Shown here one piece after another: positions 17,505 through 27,265 of a stretch of DNA of 64,000 nt. The stretch is from NCBI RefSeq assembly GCF_004364175.1, contig NZ_SNZW01000015.1, forward strand, positions 382,326-446,325, given 5' to 3'. Under the pieces are notes generated by a model that saw only the letters and a program-made list of their open reading frames with translations, made no database searches and was not told the DNA's origin. The position numbers and the translations under genes were made by a program. Each line of letters starts with the position of its first letter. Within the stretch, counting starts at the first letter, position 1. The DNA is from Maribacter caenipelagi. GTDB lineage: Bacteria > Bacteroidota > Bacteroidia > Flavobacteriales > Flavobacteriaceae.

Positions 17505-17732
17505 ATGAACTCAAACTATATAAAAGTTTTCGGAGGAAATAGCATCGAAGCGAAACGCATAGAACTGGCTTTAAAAGAAAGTAATATTGAACCTATTCTT
17601 AAAGACGAAACCGAATCTGCTCGCCTAGCAGGTTTTGGCACTCCTTTACCTGAATTGGTAGAAATCTTTGTTAATAAAGATGAAGAAGTTAGAGCCTTGG
17701 CTATAATTACTGAAATTAACAGAAATGAATAA
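17505..17732 (+). CDS. DUF2007 family small protein
   Basis: 75 residues with the ferredoxin-like DUF2007 layout: KVFGGNSIEAKRIELALKES, then a strand ending in a variable loop, then LPELVEIFVNKDEEVRALAI. Annotated elsewhere as putative signal-transducing protein because it is sometimes fused to kinases or located beside them. Here it follows the histidine kinase gene after 87 bases on the same strand, and the two could be functionally linked. It ends at a strong terminator. Biochemical function unknown. Confidence 0.78.
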   Translation: MNSNYIKVFGGNSIEAKRIELALKESNIEPILKDETESARLAGFGTPLPELVEIFVNKDEEVRALAIITEINRNE

Positions 17733-17762
17733 AAAAAAGCCTCCAGAATTGGAGGCTTTTTT
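17733..17762. terminator. Bidirectional terminator between DUF2007 and DUF1080 genes
   Basis: Stem GCCTCCA / TGGAGGC with GAAT loop, flanked by eight A on one side and six T on the other, so it can end both convergent transcripts. It overlaps the last base region of the DUF2007 stop codon. Confidence 0.9.
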
Positions 17763-17778
17763 AAAACACCTTCTAATA

Positions 17779-18717
17779 CTATCCTTTACTCAATGGTGTA
17801 ATTTCTAACTTTCTAAATTCTACTGGTCCATGGTCACCTTGTATCATTATTGGTCCTGCTTCTGCCTCATTGTTATCTAAAGCACCACCTGTCATCGCTT
17901 CAATATTCTGATTAGAGATTATGGTCTTTCCATTAGCTACAATAGTAACCCTTCTACCAATTAACGTAATATCGTACGTTTGCCACTCCCCTGCTTTCAT
18001 AGCAACGTTTTCGTTTGGTGTAAGTAACCCATAGATTCCGCCAAAATAAATAGATGAAGGTTCTAATCCAATATTATCAGCAATCTGTACTTCGTATCGC
18101 CCTCTTAAATATATACCACTGTTACTACCTTCCGGGTATCTAAATTCGGCATGTAATTTAAAATCCTTAAATTTTACTTCAGATATTAAATTCACCCCAG
18201 GTTTGGCACTAGTTAGAATACCATCCAACACTGCCCATTGATTACCAGGCTTCATCACCCATCCATTTAAGTTCTTTCCATTAAATAACTTCACTGTCTT
18301 GCCTTCTTTTGCATTGTCATAATACGGAAGCTTAGGCGATTTGGTCGCTGTCCAATTATAGATTTTCCCATCTACATAGATCATTGTGCCCTCTAATCCG
18401 TCACCTACAATTTTTCCTTCAAACTCCATATTAGAAGCACCTGGCTCCCATTGTGGCGGTATTGAAAATGAAAATAATTCACCATGCTTTTCAATTTCGG
18501 CAACTGGTCTTGCACTACCGAATGCATACGTAAATCTACCTATTAAGGTATTGGTACCCGAGTGGCGAATTTCTAACCAAGAAGGTAATTTTTCTCCTTC
18601 TTGATCAATTGTCAAATTCCATTTACCTTCTAAAGGATGTCCTTCTTGCGCTTGAACCATATTTGAGCCAAAAGCTATAAGAAAAAGAAAAACTAATGTT
18701 GTTTTAATAGTATTCAT
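17779..18717 (-). CDS. Exported DUF1080 protein (3-keto-sugar hydrolase family)
   Basis: 312 residues with a signal peptide (cleavage probably after MVQAQ). The C-terminal half (about 135-312) is a DUF1080 concanavalin-like fold: VKLFNGKNLNGWVMKPG, EFRYPEGSNSGIYLRGRYEVQI, and GEWQTYDITLIGRRVTIVANG. The family, renamed 3-keto-disaccharide hydrolase, includes enzymes that cleave 3-keto-glycosides. The N-terminal 110 residues are a separate small beta domain. It is divergent from the large HEAT/cytochrome c protein, a partner type it often accompanies, which suggests a shared role in periplasmic sugar oxidation and cleavage. Confidence 0.85.
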   Translation of the reverse strand: MNTIKTTLVFLFLIAFGSNMVQAQEGHPLEGKWNLTIDQEGEKLPSWLEIRHSGTNTLIGRFTYAFGSARPVAEIEKHGELFSFSIPPQWEPGASNMEFEGKIVGDGLEGTMIYVDGKIYNWTATKSPKLPYYDNAKEGKTVKLFNGKNLNGWVMKPGNQWAVLDGILTSAKPGVNLISEVKFKDFKLHAEFRYPEGSNSGIYLRGRYEVQIADNIGLEPSSIYFGGIYGLLTPNENVAMKAGEWQTYDITLIGRRVTIVANGKTIISNQNIEAMTGGALDNNEAEAGPIMIQGDHGPVEFRKLEITPLSKG

Positions 18718-18912
18718 ATAATTATAAGTTTAATAAGTGATCAAATATAATGGAACTTTTAAATACACTTTCTTAACATTGAATTAAAAGATATTCAATT
18801 GCAAATTGATAAAACTATACCATATATGGTTAATAGTTTAGCAAGAATTCATATTTTTTATCAATTATCTACATTATTCGCTACATTTAAGTTTCAATTC
18901 AATCAAACAACA

Positions 18913-21900
18913 ATGACATTCTTTAAAAAATTCATTTTTGGGATAGCTTCCCTATTATTTTTCTGTGCTTCCTGTGTAAATAAAAAACCTGTTGAAATCC
19001 CATTAACTATACAACAAGATAGTACTGAACTTATTGAAATGGCGAAGTTAGCTAGAGAAACCATTACCGCCGAAGTAGCCGACGGACTAGTATTAAGTTT
19101 ATGGGCATCTGATTCTTTAGCTCCAGACCCGATTGCGATGGATATTGATGATGATGGCAATGTATACATAACGCGATCTAACAGAAATAAAAACTCTGAA
19201 TTTGATATTCGTGGTCATAGAGATTGGATGACAGCATCAATTGCCTTAGAGTCTGTTGAAGATAGAAGAGCTTTTCTACACAAAACTTTTGCTCCTGAAC
19301 TTAGTAAGGAAAATGAGTGGTTTCCTGATCTAAACAACGATAGCATTCATGATTGGCGTGATCTTGCCGTAGAAAAAGATGAAATTTGGATGTTACAGGA
19401 TACAGATAACGATGGCATCGCCGATATTTCAACACAAATCATGAATGATTTTAATGATGAAATTAACGATCAAGCGGGTGCTCTTTTAGTCCGCGACGAA
19501 GATGTTTTTGTTGGTATTGGTCCCGGTATGTATCGCTTGACAGATACTAACGGAGACAAAATTTTGGATGAGAAAACGAGCATCGCCGATGGTTTTGCCG
19601 TTCATATTGGTTTTAGCGGTCACGGCATGTCTGGCGCTATTGAAGGTCCTGATGGTAAAATATACTGGGGTATTGGAGATATAGGAGCTAATATAACCAC
19701 TGTAGATGGTGAAAACCATAAATATCCAAATGAAGGTATTATTGTTAGAAGTAATCCTGATGGTTCTGATTTTGAAGTTTTTGCGCACGGACTCCGTAAT
19801 ACCCACGAATTTGTTTTCGATGCCTACGGAAATATAATTACTTCAGATAATGATGGTGACCATAAAGGTGAAAGTGAGCGTTTGGTTCATATAGTAGAAG
19901 GTTCAGATTCAGGATGGAGAGCTAATTGGCAATATGGAAAATATACCGACCCTAAAAACAATGGATATAATGTATGGATGGATGAAAAATTGTTCACTCC
20001 CCGTTGGGAAGGTCAGGCGGCATACATTATGCCTCCAATCCAAAATTTTCATAACGGACCAACTGGAATGCAATATAACCCAGGTACCGCGCTAGGCAAA
20101 AAATGGATGGATAAATTCTTTTTGGTTGAATTCGTAGGCGACCCTAGTAGATCACATATTTGGTCGTTCGATTTAAAACCAAAAGGTGCTTCTTTTGAAC
20201 TGAACTCAGATGAATCTATTTTATCGGGCGTATTACCAACAGGAATAGAATTCGGACCTGACGGAGCACTATATCTCGCCGATTGGGTAAATGGTTGGGG
20301 AAGTAAAAATTATGGTAGAGTATGGAAATTAGACGTAACCGAAGAAAGCAATGATCTTGCACAAGAACGTTTAATAACTCAACAACTAATGACCCATAAT
20401 TATGAGGATGCAAAGACTGATAGTTTGGTAAGATTATTATCATACGGTGATATGAGAATTCGCCAAAAAGCGCAATTTGAACTTGCTAAAAGAACATTTT
20501 GGGGCTATAGAGCTTTAGAAAAAGCTATCACAGAAGAAGAAAACCAATTTGCGCGTATACATGCCATTTGGGGTATTGGACAAATAGCTGCAAATGATAC
20601 AGATGATGCTAAGCCATTACTTAATTTGTTAAGTGATAGTGATCCAGAAATTATAGCTCAAAGTGTAAAAGTTTTAGGTGACTTAAGATATGAAAAAGCT
20701 GCCGACAGTCTTGTATCATTAACTACTCATGAAAATGACCGAGTTAAATTCTTTGCCGCACAAGCTTTAGGTAGATTAAAATACGAAGCTGCAATACCTA
20801 CACTTTTGACAATGATCGAAGCTAATAGCGACCAAGACCTTTATATAAGACATGCTGCTGTTTTAGCTTTAGCTAGAATTGGTAACGCCGAACCACTTTT
20901 AGCACTTGCAAATAGTGAAAATAGAAGTTTACGTATTGCCGCCGTTATGGTTTTAAGAAAACTACAAGACCCTAATATTTCTATATTTCTATCTGATAAA
21001 GATGAATATATTGTAACGGAAACTGCCCGTGCAATAAATGATGACCTTTCTATTGAAGCGGCCTTACCTGCATTAGCGTCAATGCTTACTAACGAGAAAT
21101 TTAAATCTGAACCCTTGTTGCGTAGAGCAATTAATGCCGCATTACGTGTTGGTGGCGATGAACAATTAGATATGCTTATTAACTTTGCTAAACGTAGAAA
21201 TGTGTCTAGTGATTTACGTGGCGAAGCTCTTGCAGCTTTAGGTACATGGAACAATCCTTCTCTTCTAGATCGTGTTGATGGCAGATACAGAGGTGAAATC
21301 GTGAGAGAAAACAGTCGGTTAGAGGAAAAAATTAAAAATGATATTCCGTCGTTTCTAAAAGAACGTCAGCCAGAAATTTTAATAGGTATTTCAAAAACAT
21401 TGAGTGCTATCGGTATTAACTCTTATAATGATGACCTGTTTTATATATTTAAATCTAACAAGTCTCCTGAAGTAAGATCTGCTGTACTAACCACTTTAGG
21501 TCAATTGAAATTCGATAAAATGGAAGCGGCAATGTCTATGGGCATGAAAGATAATAACTCAGAAGTGAGAACGGCCGCTGTTGGACTGTTGGCACAACTA
21601 AACATTGCCAAAGAGAAACTACCTAGCATTGTAGAGCCTATTTTTAAACGAGGTTCTATATCTGAACAACAACGAATGTTAGATGTATTAGGTGATTTAC
21701 CTGATGAACATAGTAATGCCTTACTGACCAATTTAATTGACAAAGCCAGTAATGATCAGCTTAAACAAGGTATTATATTGGATTTAATGGAATCTGTAAA
21801 AGCAACCGAAAACTCAAAATTAATAGCACGGCTAGATAAGCTTAAAAAAGCTGGTTATTCCGCTGATTCTTTTCAAGAAACACTTTATGGAGGTAATTGG

Positions 21901-22344
21901 TGGGCAGGTAGGTCTGTATTTAATAACAACCCTACGGCACAATGCGTACGCTGCCACTCCGTAAATGGTTCTGGTGGAGAGGTTGGTCCAAAATTAGATA
22001 ATATTGGTAATGTCTTAAACAGGCAACAATTACTAGAAGCCCTTATTGAGCCTAGTATACGATTGGCACCTGGTTATGGCACCGTTACCATCACGCTCAA
22101 AGACGGACAAAAAGTACAAGGTGTGCTTATTGAGGAAAATGACAACGAAATATTACTAAGAACTTCTGAAGCCGAACCTTTAAAAATACCTCTAATGAGA
22201 ATAGCTAGAAGAGAAAACTCTATGTCGGCAATGCCTGCCATGGGCCGCATGATTTCAAGAAGAGAACTTCGAGACCTTATAGAATACCTTGGCTCATTGA
22301 AAAATAAAGTGCGAATTATTGAAGGGGAAGATAAAGAAGTATAA
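18913..22344 (+). CDS. PVC-type heme-binding HEAT-repeat lipoprotein (membrane-bound dehydrogenase-like)
   Basis: Using the ATG at 18913 the product has 1143 residues and begins with a lipoprotein-type signal (Cys21 in CASC); a further in-frame ATG at 18835 and the non-ATG start at 18799 only add residues before the signal. The N-terminal about 480 residues form a beta-propeller typical of Psort-type membrane-bound dehydrogenases (DPIAMDIDDDGNVYIT, GIEFGPDGALYLADWVNG). Many HEAT repeats follow (about 490-960), then a C-terminal cytochrome c domain with the heme motif CVRCH (first Cys 1011) and a later region with GPKLDNIG. Likely a periplasmic oxidoreductase passing electrons from a sugar-like substrate; the substrate is inferred only from the divergent DUF1080 neighbour. 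Confidence 0.85.
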   Translation: MTFFKKFIFGIASLLFFCASCVNKKPVEIPLTIQQDSTELIEMAKLARETITAEVADGLVLSLWASDSLAPDPIAMDIDDDGNVYITRSNRNKNSEFDIRGHRDWMTASIALESVEDRRAFLHKTFAPELSKENEWFPDLNNDSIHDWRDLAVEKDEIWMLQDTDNDGIADISTQIMNDFNDEINDQAGALLVRDEDVFVGIGPGMYRLTDTNGDKILDEKTSIADGFAVHIGFSGHGMSGAIEGPDGKIYWGIGDIGANITTVDGENHKYPNEGIIVRSNPDGSDFEVFAHGLRNTHEFVFDAYGNIITSDNDGDHKGESERLVHIVEGSDSGWRANWQYGKYTDPKNNGYNVWMDEKLFTPRWEGQAAYIMPPIQNFHNGPTGMQYNPGTALGKKWMDKFFLVEFVGDPSRSHIWSFDLKPKGASFELNSDESILSGVLPTGIEFGPDGALYLADWVNGWGSKNYGRVWKLDVTEESNDLAQERLITQQLMTHNYEDAKTDSLVRLLSYGDMRIRQKAQFELAKRTFWGYRALEKAITEEENQFARIHAIWGIGQIAANDTDDAKPLLNLLSDSDPEIIAQSVKVLGDLRYEKAADSLVSLTTHENDRVKFFAAQALGRLKYEAAIPTLLTMIEANSDQDLYIRHAAVLALARIGNAEPLLALANSENRSLRIAAVMVLRKLQDPNISIFLSDKDEYIVTETARAINDDLSIEAALPALASMLTNEKFKSEPLLRRAINAALRVGGDEQLDMLINFAKRRNVSSDLRGEALAALGTWNNPSLLDRVDGRYRGEIVRENSRLEEKIKNDIPSFLKERQPEILIGISKTLSAIGINSYNDDLFYIFKSNKSPEVRSAVLTTLGQLKFDKMEAAMSMGMKDNNSEVRTAAVGLLAQLNIAKEKLPSIVEPIFKRGSISEQQRMLDVLGDLPDEHSNALLTNLIDKASNDQLKQGIILDLMESVKATENSKLIARLDKLKKAGYSADSFQETLYGGNWWAGRSVFNNNPTAQCVRCHSVNGSGGEVGPKLDNIGNVLNRQQLLEALIEPSIRLAPGYGTVTITLKDGQKVQGVLIEENDNEILLRTSEAEPLKIPLMRIARRENSMSAMPAMGRMISRRELRDLIEYLGSLKNKVRIIEGEDKEV

Positions 22345-22345
22345 C

Positions 22346-23287
22346 CTATAAAGAGGAAAGTTCTGCTTTCCTCTTATTAAACTCACTCATCATTTCTTCA
22401 ACAATTTGGGCAGCTGGCTTTATATCGTGTATCAATGCTGATACTTGACCTATTTCTAGCTCGCCATCTTCTAAATCACCTAAGAACATGCCTTTTTTGG
22501 CACGACCTCTACCTAAAAGGGTTTTCAACTCATCTGTATTTGCTCCTTCAGCGTACGCTTTTTGTACCTCGTTATAAAACTTGTTTTTTACCAACCGAAC
22601 TGGAGCCAATTCTTTTAATGTCAAATGAGTATCCCCTTCATTAGCATTCACCACTACCTCTTTAAAATTGATGTGATTCGATGCTTCTTCACTGGCTACA
22701 AATCGACTACCTACTTGTACTCCGTCAGCACCTAAAACCATAGCAGCCAACATTGCTTTGCCTGTTGCAATACCCCCAGCCGCAATTAATGGAATAGTAA
22801 TTTTTTCCTTAACTGATGGTATCAATACTAAAGTCGTTGTTTCATCACGACCATTATGTCCACCAGCTTCAAACCCTTCCGCAACAATAGCATCTACTCC
22901 GGCTTCCTGTGCTTTCAATGCAAATTTTAAGCTACTTACTACATGTACAACCGTAATTCCTTTTTCTTTTAAAAAGGATGTCCAAGCTTTAGGATTTCCT
23001 GCTGATGTAAACACAATCTTTACATCCTCCTCAATAATAATATCCATCAATTTATCAATGTCCGGATACAACATAGGTATATTGACTGCAAAAGGTTTTG
23101 AAGTTGCTTTCTTGCATTTTTGAATATGCTCACGTAAAACATCAGGATACATACTACCGGCACCTATAACACCCAAACCACCACTATTAGACACTGCACT
23201 GGCCAGTCGCCATCCACTGGTCCAAATCATTCCGCCTTGAATTATGGGAAATTCTATCTTAAAAAGTTCGGTAATTCTATTTTGCAT
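22346..23287 (-). CDS. Nitronate monooxygenase / FabK-like flavoprotein
   Basis: 313-residue FMN-dependent TIM-barrel enzyme of the 2-nitropropane dioxygenase family. Signatures include FPIIQGGMIWTSG at the N-terminus, VDAIVAEGFEAGGHNGRDE (the catalytic-His region), IPLIAAGGIATGKAMLAAMVLGADGVQVGSRF (phosphate-binding glycine loop). The family contains nitronate monooxygenases and FabK-type enoyl-ACP reductases; sequence alone does not separate them safely here. The stop codon is one base from the convergent HEAT/cytochrome gene. Confidence 0.85.
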   Translation of the reverse strand: MQNRITELFKIEFPIIQGGMIWTSGWRLASAVSNSGGLGVIGAGSMYPDVLREHIQKCKKATSKPFAVNIPMLYPDIDKLMDIIIEEDVKIVFTSAGNPKAWTSFLKEKGITVVHVVSSLKFALKAQEAGVDAIVAEGFEAGGHNGRDETTTLVLIPSVKEKITIPLIAAGGIATGKAMLAAMVLGADGVQVGSRFVASEEASNHINFKEVVVNANEGDTHLTLKELAPVRLVKNKFYNEVQKAYAEGANTDELKTLLGRGRAKKGMFLGDLEDGELEIGQVSALIHDIKPAAQIVEEMMSEFNKRKAELSSL

Positions 23288-23383
23288 ATGTGAAGTGTCA
23301 ACTTGGGATTATAAGTCAAGGTTTTGTATTGAAATTCAGAATAAGACCCCAAACATCAAAACCTTTTTACTCGATTATCAAGT

Positions 23384-23428
23384 AAAAGTTACATTTTAAA
23401 GATACCATTAAGCCCTTTAAAATGTAAC
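23384..23428 (-). terminator. Terminator after mnmA
   Basis: A perfect 14-bp stem at 23388-23401 and 23415-23428 (GTTACATTTTAAAG and its complement) with a 13-nt loop. Read on the minus strand it is followed by TTTTAC and lies 8 bases beyond the mnmA stop codon. Confidence 0.8.
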
Positions 23429-23435
23429 CCTTTAT

Positions 23436-24626
23436 TTAAGAAATTACACCTGATCCAATAAGGTCATCTTCTAAATACCATGCTACAAATTGACCTTCGG
23501 TGATTGCAGATTGCATTTCTTTAAAGTCTACATACATACCACCTTCCACCCTATATATTGTAGCCTCTTGTAATTCTTGACGATATCTTATTCGTGCCTT
23601 GACTTCTAATTTCTCATCAATATTTAAAGCTAGATCCGTACGTACCCAGTGTATTTCTTCATCTTTCACGAACAAGGTTCTTCTATACAACCCAGGGTGC
23701 GCTTTACCTTGACCTGTATAAATAATATTCTCGTTTACATCGGTATCTATTACAAAAAGCGGTTCTTTAGTACCACCAACATGTAATCCTTTACGTTGAC
23801 CTTTAGTAAAATAATGCGCACCTTGGTGTTCACCAACTATTTTACCATCGGTTAAATGATAGACTGGTTTCTCTGCATAAAATTCTAACTCAGCGTTTTT
23901 ATCTGAAAATAAAGGAATACTTCTTTCGTAACTATCAAAAGATGCAGGAACCTCAACAATTTTACCCGTTTTAGGTTTTAACTGTTGTTGTAAAAATTCT
24001 GGCAATCTCACCTTACCTATAAAACATAAGCCCTGCGAATCTTTTTTATCCGCAGTTATCAAATTCATTTTTGCAGCAATTTCTCTTACCTGCGGCTTGG
24101 TCAACTCCCCTATTGGAAATAGTGTCTTTGACAATTGCTCTTGTGATAGCTGACATAAAAAATAAGACTGATCTTTATTACCATCTTTTCCTGCCAATAA
24201 TTGATAAGTCTCAGAACCATCAGAATTATGGAGTGTTCCTTTTCTACAATAATGACCCGTCGCAACATAGTCAGCACCCAGCTGTAACGCTATCTTCATA
24301 AAGACATCAAACTTGATTTCCCTATTACATAAAACATCAGGATTCGGGGTGCGCCCCATTTCATATTCCTTAAACATATAATCTACTATACGTTCTTTAT
24401 ACTCTGCACTCAAATCTACTGTTTGAAACGGAATACCCAATTTCTCAGCTACTATCAATGCATCGTTGCTATCTTCTAACCATGGACATTCTTCTGATAT
24501 CGTTACCGAATCGTCGTGCCAATTTTTCATAAACAAGCCAATAACATCATAACCTTGTTCTTTTAGCATGTATGCCGCTACACTCGAATCTACTCCACCA
24601 GAAAGTCCTATTACTACTTTTTTCAT
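23436..24626 (-). CDS. mnmA: tRNA-specific 2-thiouridylase MnmA
   Basis: Installs the 2-thio group on the wobble uridine (U34) of tRNA-Lys, -Glu and -Gln, using ATP and a sulfur relay. The PP-loop SGGVDSS is at residues 9-15, the first catalytic Cys at 100 ([12 protein letters not shown]), and the second at 201 ([10 protein letters not shown]). The middle domain ([15 protein letters not shown]) and C-terminal barrel ([24 protein letters not shown]) are complete, and the length (396) is normal for Bacteroidetes. It is a single gene with its own promoter-like element and terminator. Confidence 0.96.
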   Translation of the reverse strand: MKKVVIGLSGGVDSSVAAYMLKEQGYDVIGLFMKNWHDDSVTISEECPWLEDSNDALIVAEKLGIPFQTVDLSAEYKERIVDYMFKEYEMGRTPNPDVLCNREIKFDVFMKIALQLGADYVATGHYCRKGTLHNSDGSETYQLLAGKDGNKDQSYFLCQLSQEQLSKTLFPIGELTKPQVREIAAKMNLITADKKDSQGLCFIGKVRLPEFLQQQLKPKTGKIVEVPASFDSYERSIPLFSDKNAELEFYAEKPVYHLTDGKIVGEHQGAHYFTKGQRKGLHVGGTKEPLFVIDTDVNENIIYTGQGKAHPGLYRRTLFVKDEEIHWVRTDLALNIDEKLEVKARIRYRQELQEATIYRVEGGMYVDFKEMQSAITEGQFVAWYLEDDLIGSGVIS

Positions 24627-24645
24627 CTCTTCTACTTGGTCGCAA

Positions 24646-24653
24646 CAAAATTA
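24646..24653 (-). promoter_or_regulatory. Bacteroidetes-type -7 box upstream of mnmA
   Basis: On the minus strand TAATTTTG matches the TAnnTTTG consensus of the primary sigma factor of Bacteroidetes, about 20 bases before the mnmA start. A clear -33 TTG is not seen at the expected distance. Confidence 0.4.
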
Positions 24654-24928
24654 CAAAATTTCATTTCGGAAATACTTTTTTTTGCAACTCACATGTTTCA
24701 TTAAAAAATATCAAATTCATTCTCTAAAACCATCCAAAAAGTTAAAAGTGAATCGTTTATCATAAATAAAATGTTAAACTTTTACAAATTTATGTTAAAC
24801 AAAAAATTGTCAAAATTTAAGATAAACCCTTTCATTATCTATAATTATAAGCTATAATTTGAAAGAAAATTTAATTTAAAAGTCTAATATCTGCCATATT
24901 CTCATTTTTTATAAATTAAAATTTTGTT
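24654..24928. other. AT-rich intergenic region mnmA / fasciclin gene
   Basis: This 341-base gap (24627-24967) is very AT-rich. Apart from the promoter-like boxes at its two ends I see no coding frame, RNA or strong hairpin in it. Confidence 0.5.
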
Positions 24929-24936
24929 TAGCTTTG
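24929..24936 (+). promoter_or_regulatory. -7 box upstream of the fasciclin lipoprotein gene
   Basis: TAGCTTTG matches TAnnTTTG, 32 bases before the ATG at 24968. The upstream T-rich stretch at 24905-24910 is a weak -33 candidate. Confidence 0.45.
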
Positions 24937-24967
24937 TTTTATAATAGTTCAACAAAAAGAATATAAT

Positions 24968-26839
24968 ATGAAAAATTTAGGTAAACTCTTAAAATCGACA
25001 GCAATAGTTATGCTACTAGTTTTTGCTACTTCTTGTAGCGATGATGACAATGACGACCCCGTAATTATCGTTGAAGACGATAATATAGTTGAGACTGCAC
25101 AAAACACGAGTTCATTAAGCTCTTTAGTTTCTGCATTAGCAAAAGCTGACGAAAGTTCTAACAATGATTTAATTACCGCTTTAAGTAGCGAAGGACCATT
25201 CACAGTTTTAGCCCCAACCAATGATGCTTTTACAAATTTGTTAGCTCGTTTAGACGGATTCGACTCTTTAGACGATTTCAACGATGAGCAATTACAAGAT
25301 TTATTGGCCACAATATTAACATATCATGTAGTATCTGGTGCTGCAGTAGGTTCTGGTGACTTAACAGAAGGACAGATCATTACTACATTACAAGGTGAAA
25401 CATTAACTGTTAACATAGGTAGCGGAGTTACTTTTACAGATGCCGCAGGCGAAATGGCTACTGTGACTGCAGCTGATGTTGAAACAGAAAACGGTATAGT
25501 GCATTTAATAGATAAAGTTTTGATTCCTCAAGAAGCTTTAGATGCTTTAAACGGTGTTTTATTGACGTCAATTACCGATTTAGCTATTTCGGTACCAAGT
25601 TTGAGTATTTTGGTCGATGCTTTAATTGCTGCTGATGGAGATTTACCTACCGTATTAGCAGGTGAAGGTTCTTTTACCGTTTTTGCCCCAACCAATGATG
25701 CTTTCGCAGACTTCTTGATGGAGAATAATTTTGGCGGTCTAGATGATATTCCAACAGAGATACTAACACAAGTTTTATTAAACCATGTTGTAGCAGGAAC
25801 TAATTTATCAACTGATCTTTCAAATGGATATGTTTCAACACTTTCAACTGCGGGTCCGAACGATGCAAATCTTAGTATGTTTATAAATATAGAGAATGGT
25901 GTTGTTATTAATGGTGGTTCTACAGTTACCGCAGCTGATAACAAAGCTACAAACGGCGTGGTACATATCGTTGATGCAGTAATAGGCTTACCTAACATTG
26001 TTGATCATGCAGTAGCAAATCCTAATTTAACATCTTTGGTAGGTGCACTTACGGCAGACGGCAATACAACTTTTACAACGTTACTTTCTGATTCAGAAAC
26101 TGATTTTACAGTATTTGCTCCATTAAATTCTGCTTTTGACAGTTTTACAAATCCTTCAGATAATGACATCAATAGTATTTTGGCAAACCACGTAATTTCT
26201 GGCGCAGCTGCTAATGCAGCAAGTCTTTCTAATACATATTTTAACACTGCCGCGACTAATGTAGATGGTGATAATTTAAGTATTTATGTGAATGTTGATG
26301 ATGGCGTAATATTAAATGGAACAAGTACAGTTGCTGCAGCTGATATCGTTGCCACTAACGGAATTATACATGCTGTAGATACTGTTATTGATTTACCAAG
26401 TGTGGTAACGTTCGCAACAGCCGACCCTAATTTCAGTTCACTTGTAGGCGCGTTAACCGCTGAAGGTCAGCCAGACTTTGTAAGCGTTTTAAGTACAACT
26501 ACCGGTACAGATCCAGCACCTTTTACTGTATTCGCTCCTACTAACGAAGCATTTGCAAACTTAGCAGCAATACCTAGTGGAGATGTATTAACTGCTGTTT
26601 TAAATCACCATGTTATTGCTGGGGCAAATATTGTTTCTGCCGACTTAAGTGACGGATTGGTATCTCCTGGGACTTTAGAAGGAGACACCTTAACTTTCGT
26701 TATCGATAGTGATAGTAATGTAACAATTACTGATGGTTCTGGTAATTCAGGAATCGGCATTATTGCCGTTGATGTTCAAGCTAACAATGGTGTTATACAT
26801 GCCATAGATACTGTAATGATACCTGATACAACAAACTAA
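24968..26839 (+). CDS. Lipoprotein with four FAS1 (fasciclin) domains
   Basis: 623 residues. The signal peptide ends in a lipoprotein Cys at residue 23, followed by an Asp-rich linker (SDDDNDD), so it is anchored in a membrane and probably exposed outside. Four tandem FAS1 domains are marked by the H1-like motif FTVLAPTNDAF / FTVFAPTNDAF / FTVFAPLNSAF / FTVFAPTNEAF at about residues 78, 236, 380 and 519, each paired with a later NGVVHxIDxVI-like motif. FAS1 domains mediate adhesion to surfaces or polysaccharides; flavobacterial forms are abundant cell-surface proteins. The gene has its own promoter-like box and terminator. Confidence 0.92.
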   Translation: MKNLGKLLKSTAIVMLLVFATSCSDDDNDDPVIIVEDDNIVETAQNTSSLSSLVSALAKADESSNNDLITALSSEGPFTVLAPTNDAFTNLLARLDGFDSLDDFNDEQLQDLLATILTYHVVSGAAVGSGDLTEGQIITTLQGETLTVNIGSGVTFTDAAGEMATVTAADVETENGIVHLIDKVLIPQEALDALNGVLLTSITDLAISVPSLSILVDALIAADGDLPTVLAGEGSFTVFAPTNDAFADFLMENNFGGLDDIPTEILTQVLLNHVVAGTNLSTDLSNGYVSTLSTAGPNDANLSMFINIENGVVINGGSTVTAADNKATNGVVHIVDAVIGLPNIVDHAVANPNLTSLVGALTADGNTTFTTLLSDSETDFTVFAPLNSAFDSFTNPSDNDINSILANHVISGAAANAASLSNTYFNTAATNVDGDNLSIYVNVDDGVILNGTSTVAAADIVATNGIIHAVDTVIDLPSVVTFATADPNFSSLVGALTAEGQPDFVSVLSTTTGTDPAPFTVFAPTNEAFANLAAIPSGDVLTAVLNHHVIAGANIVSADLSDGLVSPGTLEGDTLTFVIDSDSNVTITDGSGNSGIGIIAVDVQANNGVIHAIDTVMIPDTTN

Positions 26840-26860
26840 TTCGTTTATCAAAAAATACTT

Positions 26861-26890
26861 AAAAGAGCCGCTTTCGCGGCTCTTTTTTTT
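26861..26890 (+). terminator. Terminator after the fasciclin gene
   Basis: Stem AAAAGAGCCGC / GCGGCTCTTTT with a TTTC loop and eight following T, 22 bases after the stop codon. Confidence 0.92.
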
Positions 26891-27265
26891 ATTTAAAATT
26901 GAAGATTATTTAGCTGATTTCCACCACCTTTTTAACTAAAATCTGTAGAATACGTTAAGCCTATACTACTCAATATTCTTAATAGTAAAAGAAGATAGCA
27001 ATATAACCTCTTGCCATGTTATCAAAGCTGTAACTAATATTTGGCACTATTTAATTTTTTGATTTGACATCTTTAAACATTCTAAACACTTTTGCTACAC
27101 AAGCTGCAGTGCAAAGAAAGTATTCTATTTCAAAAAACTTAAACAACAGCATACCCAACTTTAGCATACAATAACGCACCCTTTACAACTAACTTTTTAT
27201 AGAACCTTAAATAAATTACATCTTTGACATCCCAAATCTTACCAAACCAAGCCTTAACCAATGGC
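26891..27265. other. Intergenic region with no recognised gene
   Basis: About 375 bases between two terminators. No convincing reading frame or tRNA is seen. The plus strand has a promoter-like CATCTTTG at 27221-27228 within TTACATCTTTGAC, close before the second hairpin (27266-27296), which suggests a short plus-strand transcript. Confidence 0.4.

Noticed and set aside
18799-18912. Upstream start of the HEAT/cytochrome protein
   Set aside because: It would place 38 residues before the lipoprotein signal at the ATG 18913.
20841-21254. 137-codon antisense frame in the HEAT-repeat gene
   Set aside because: Shadow frame of a strong coding gene; no signal, domain or promoter.
25528-25998. Long antisense reading frame inside the fasciclin gene
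   Set aside because: Low-complexity shadow of the repeated FAS1 coding sequence; the plus-strand frame has signal peptide, four domains and terminator.
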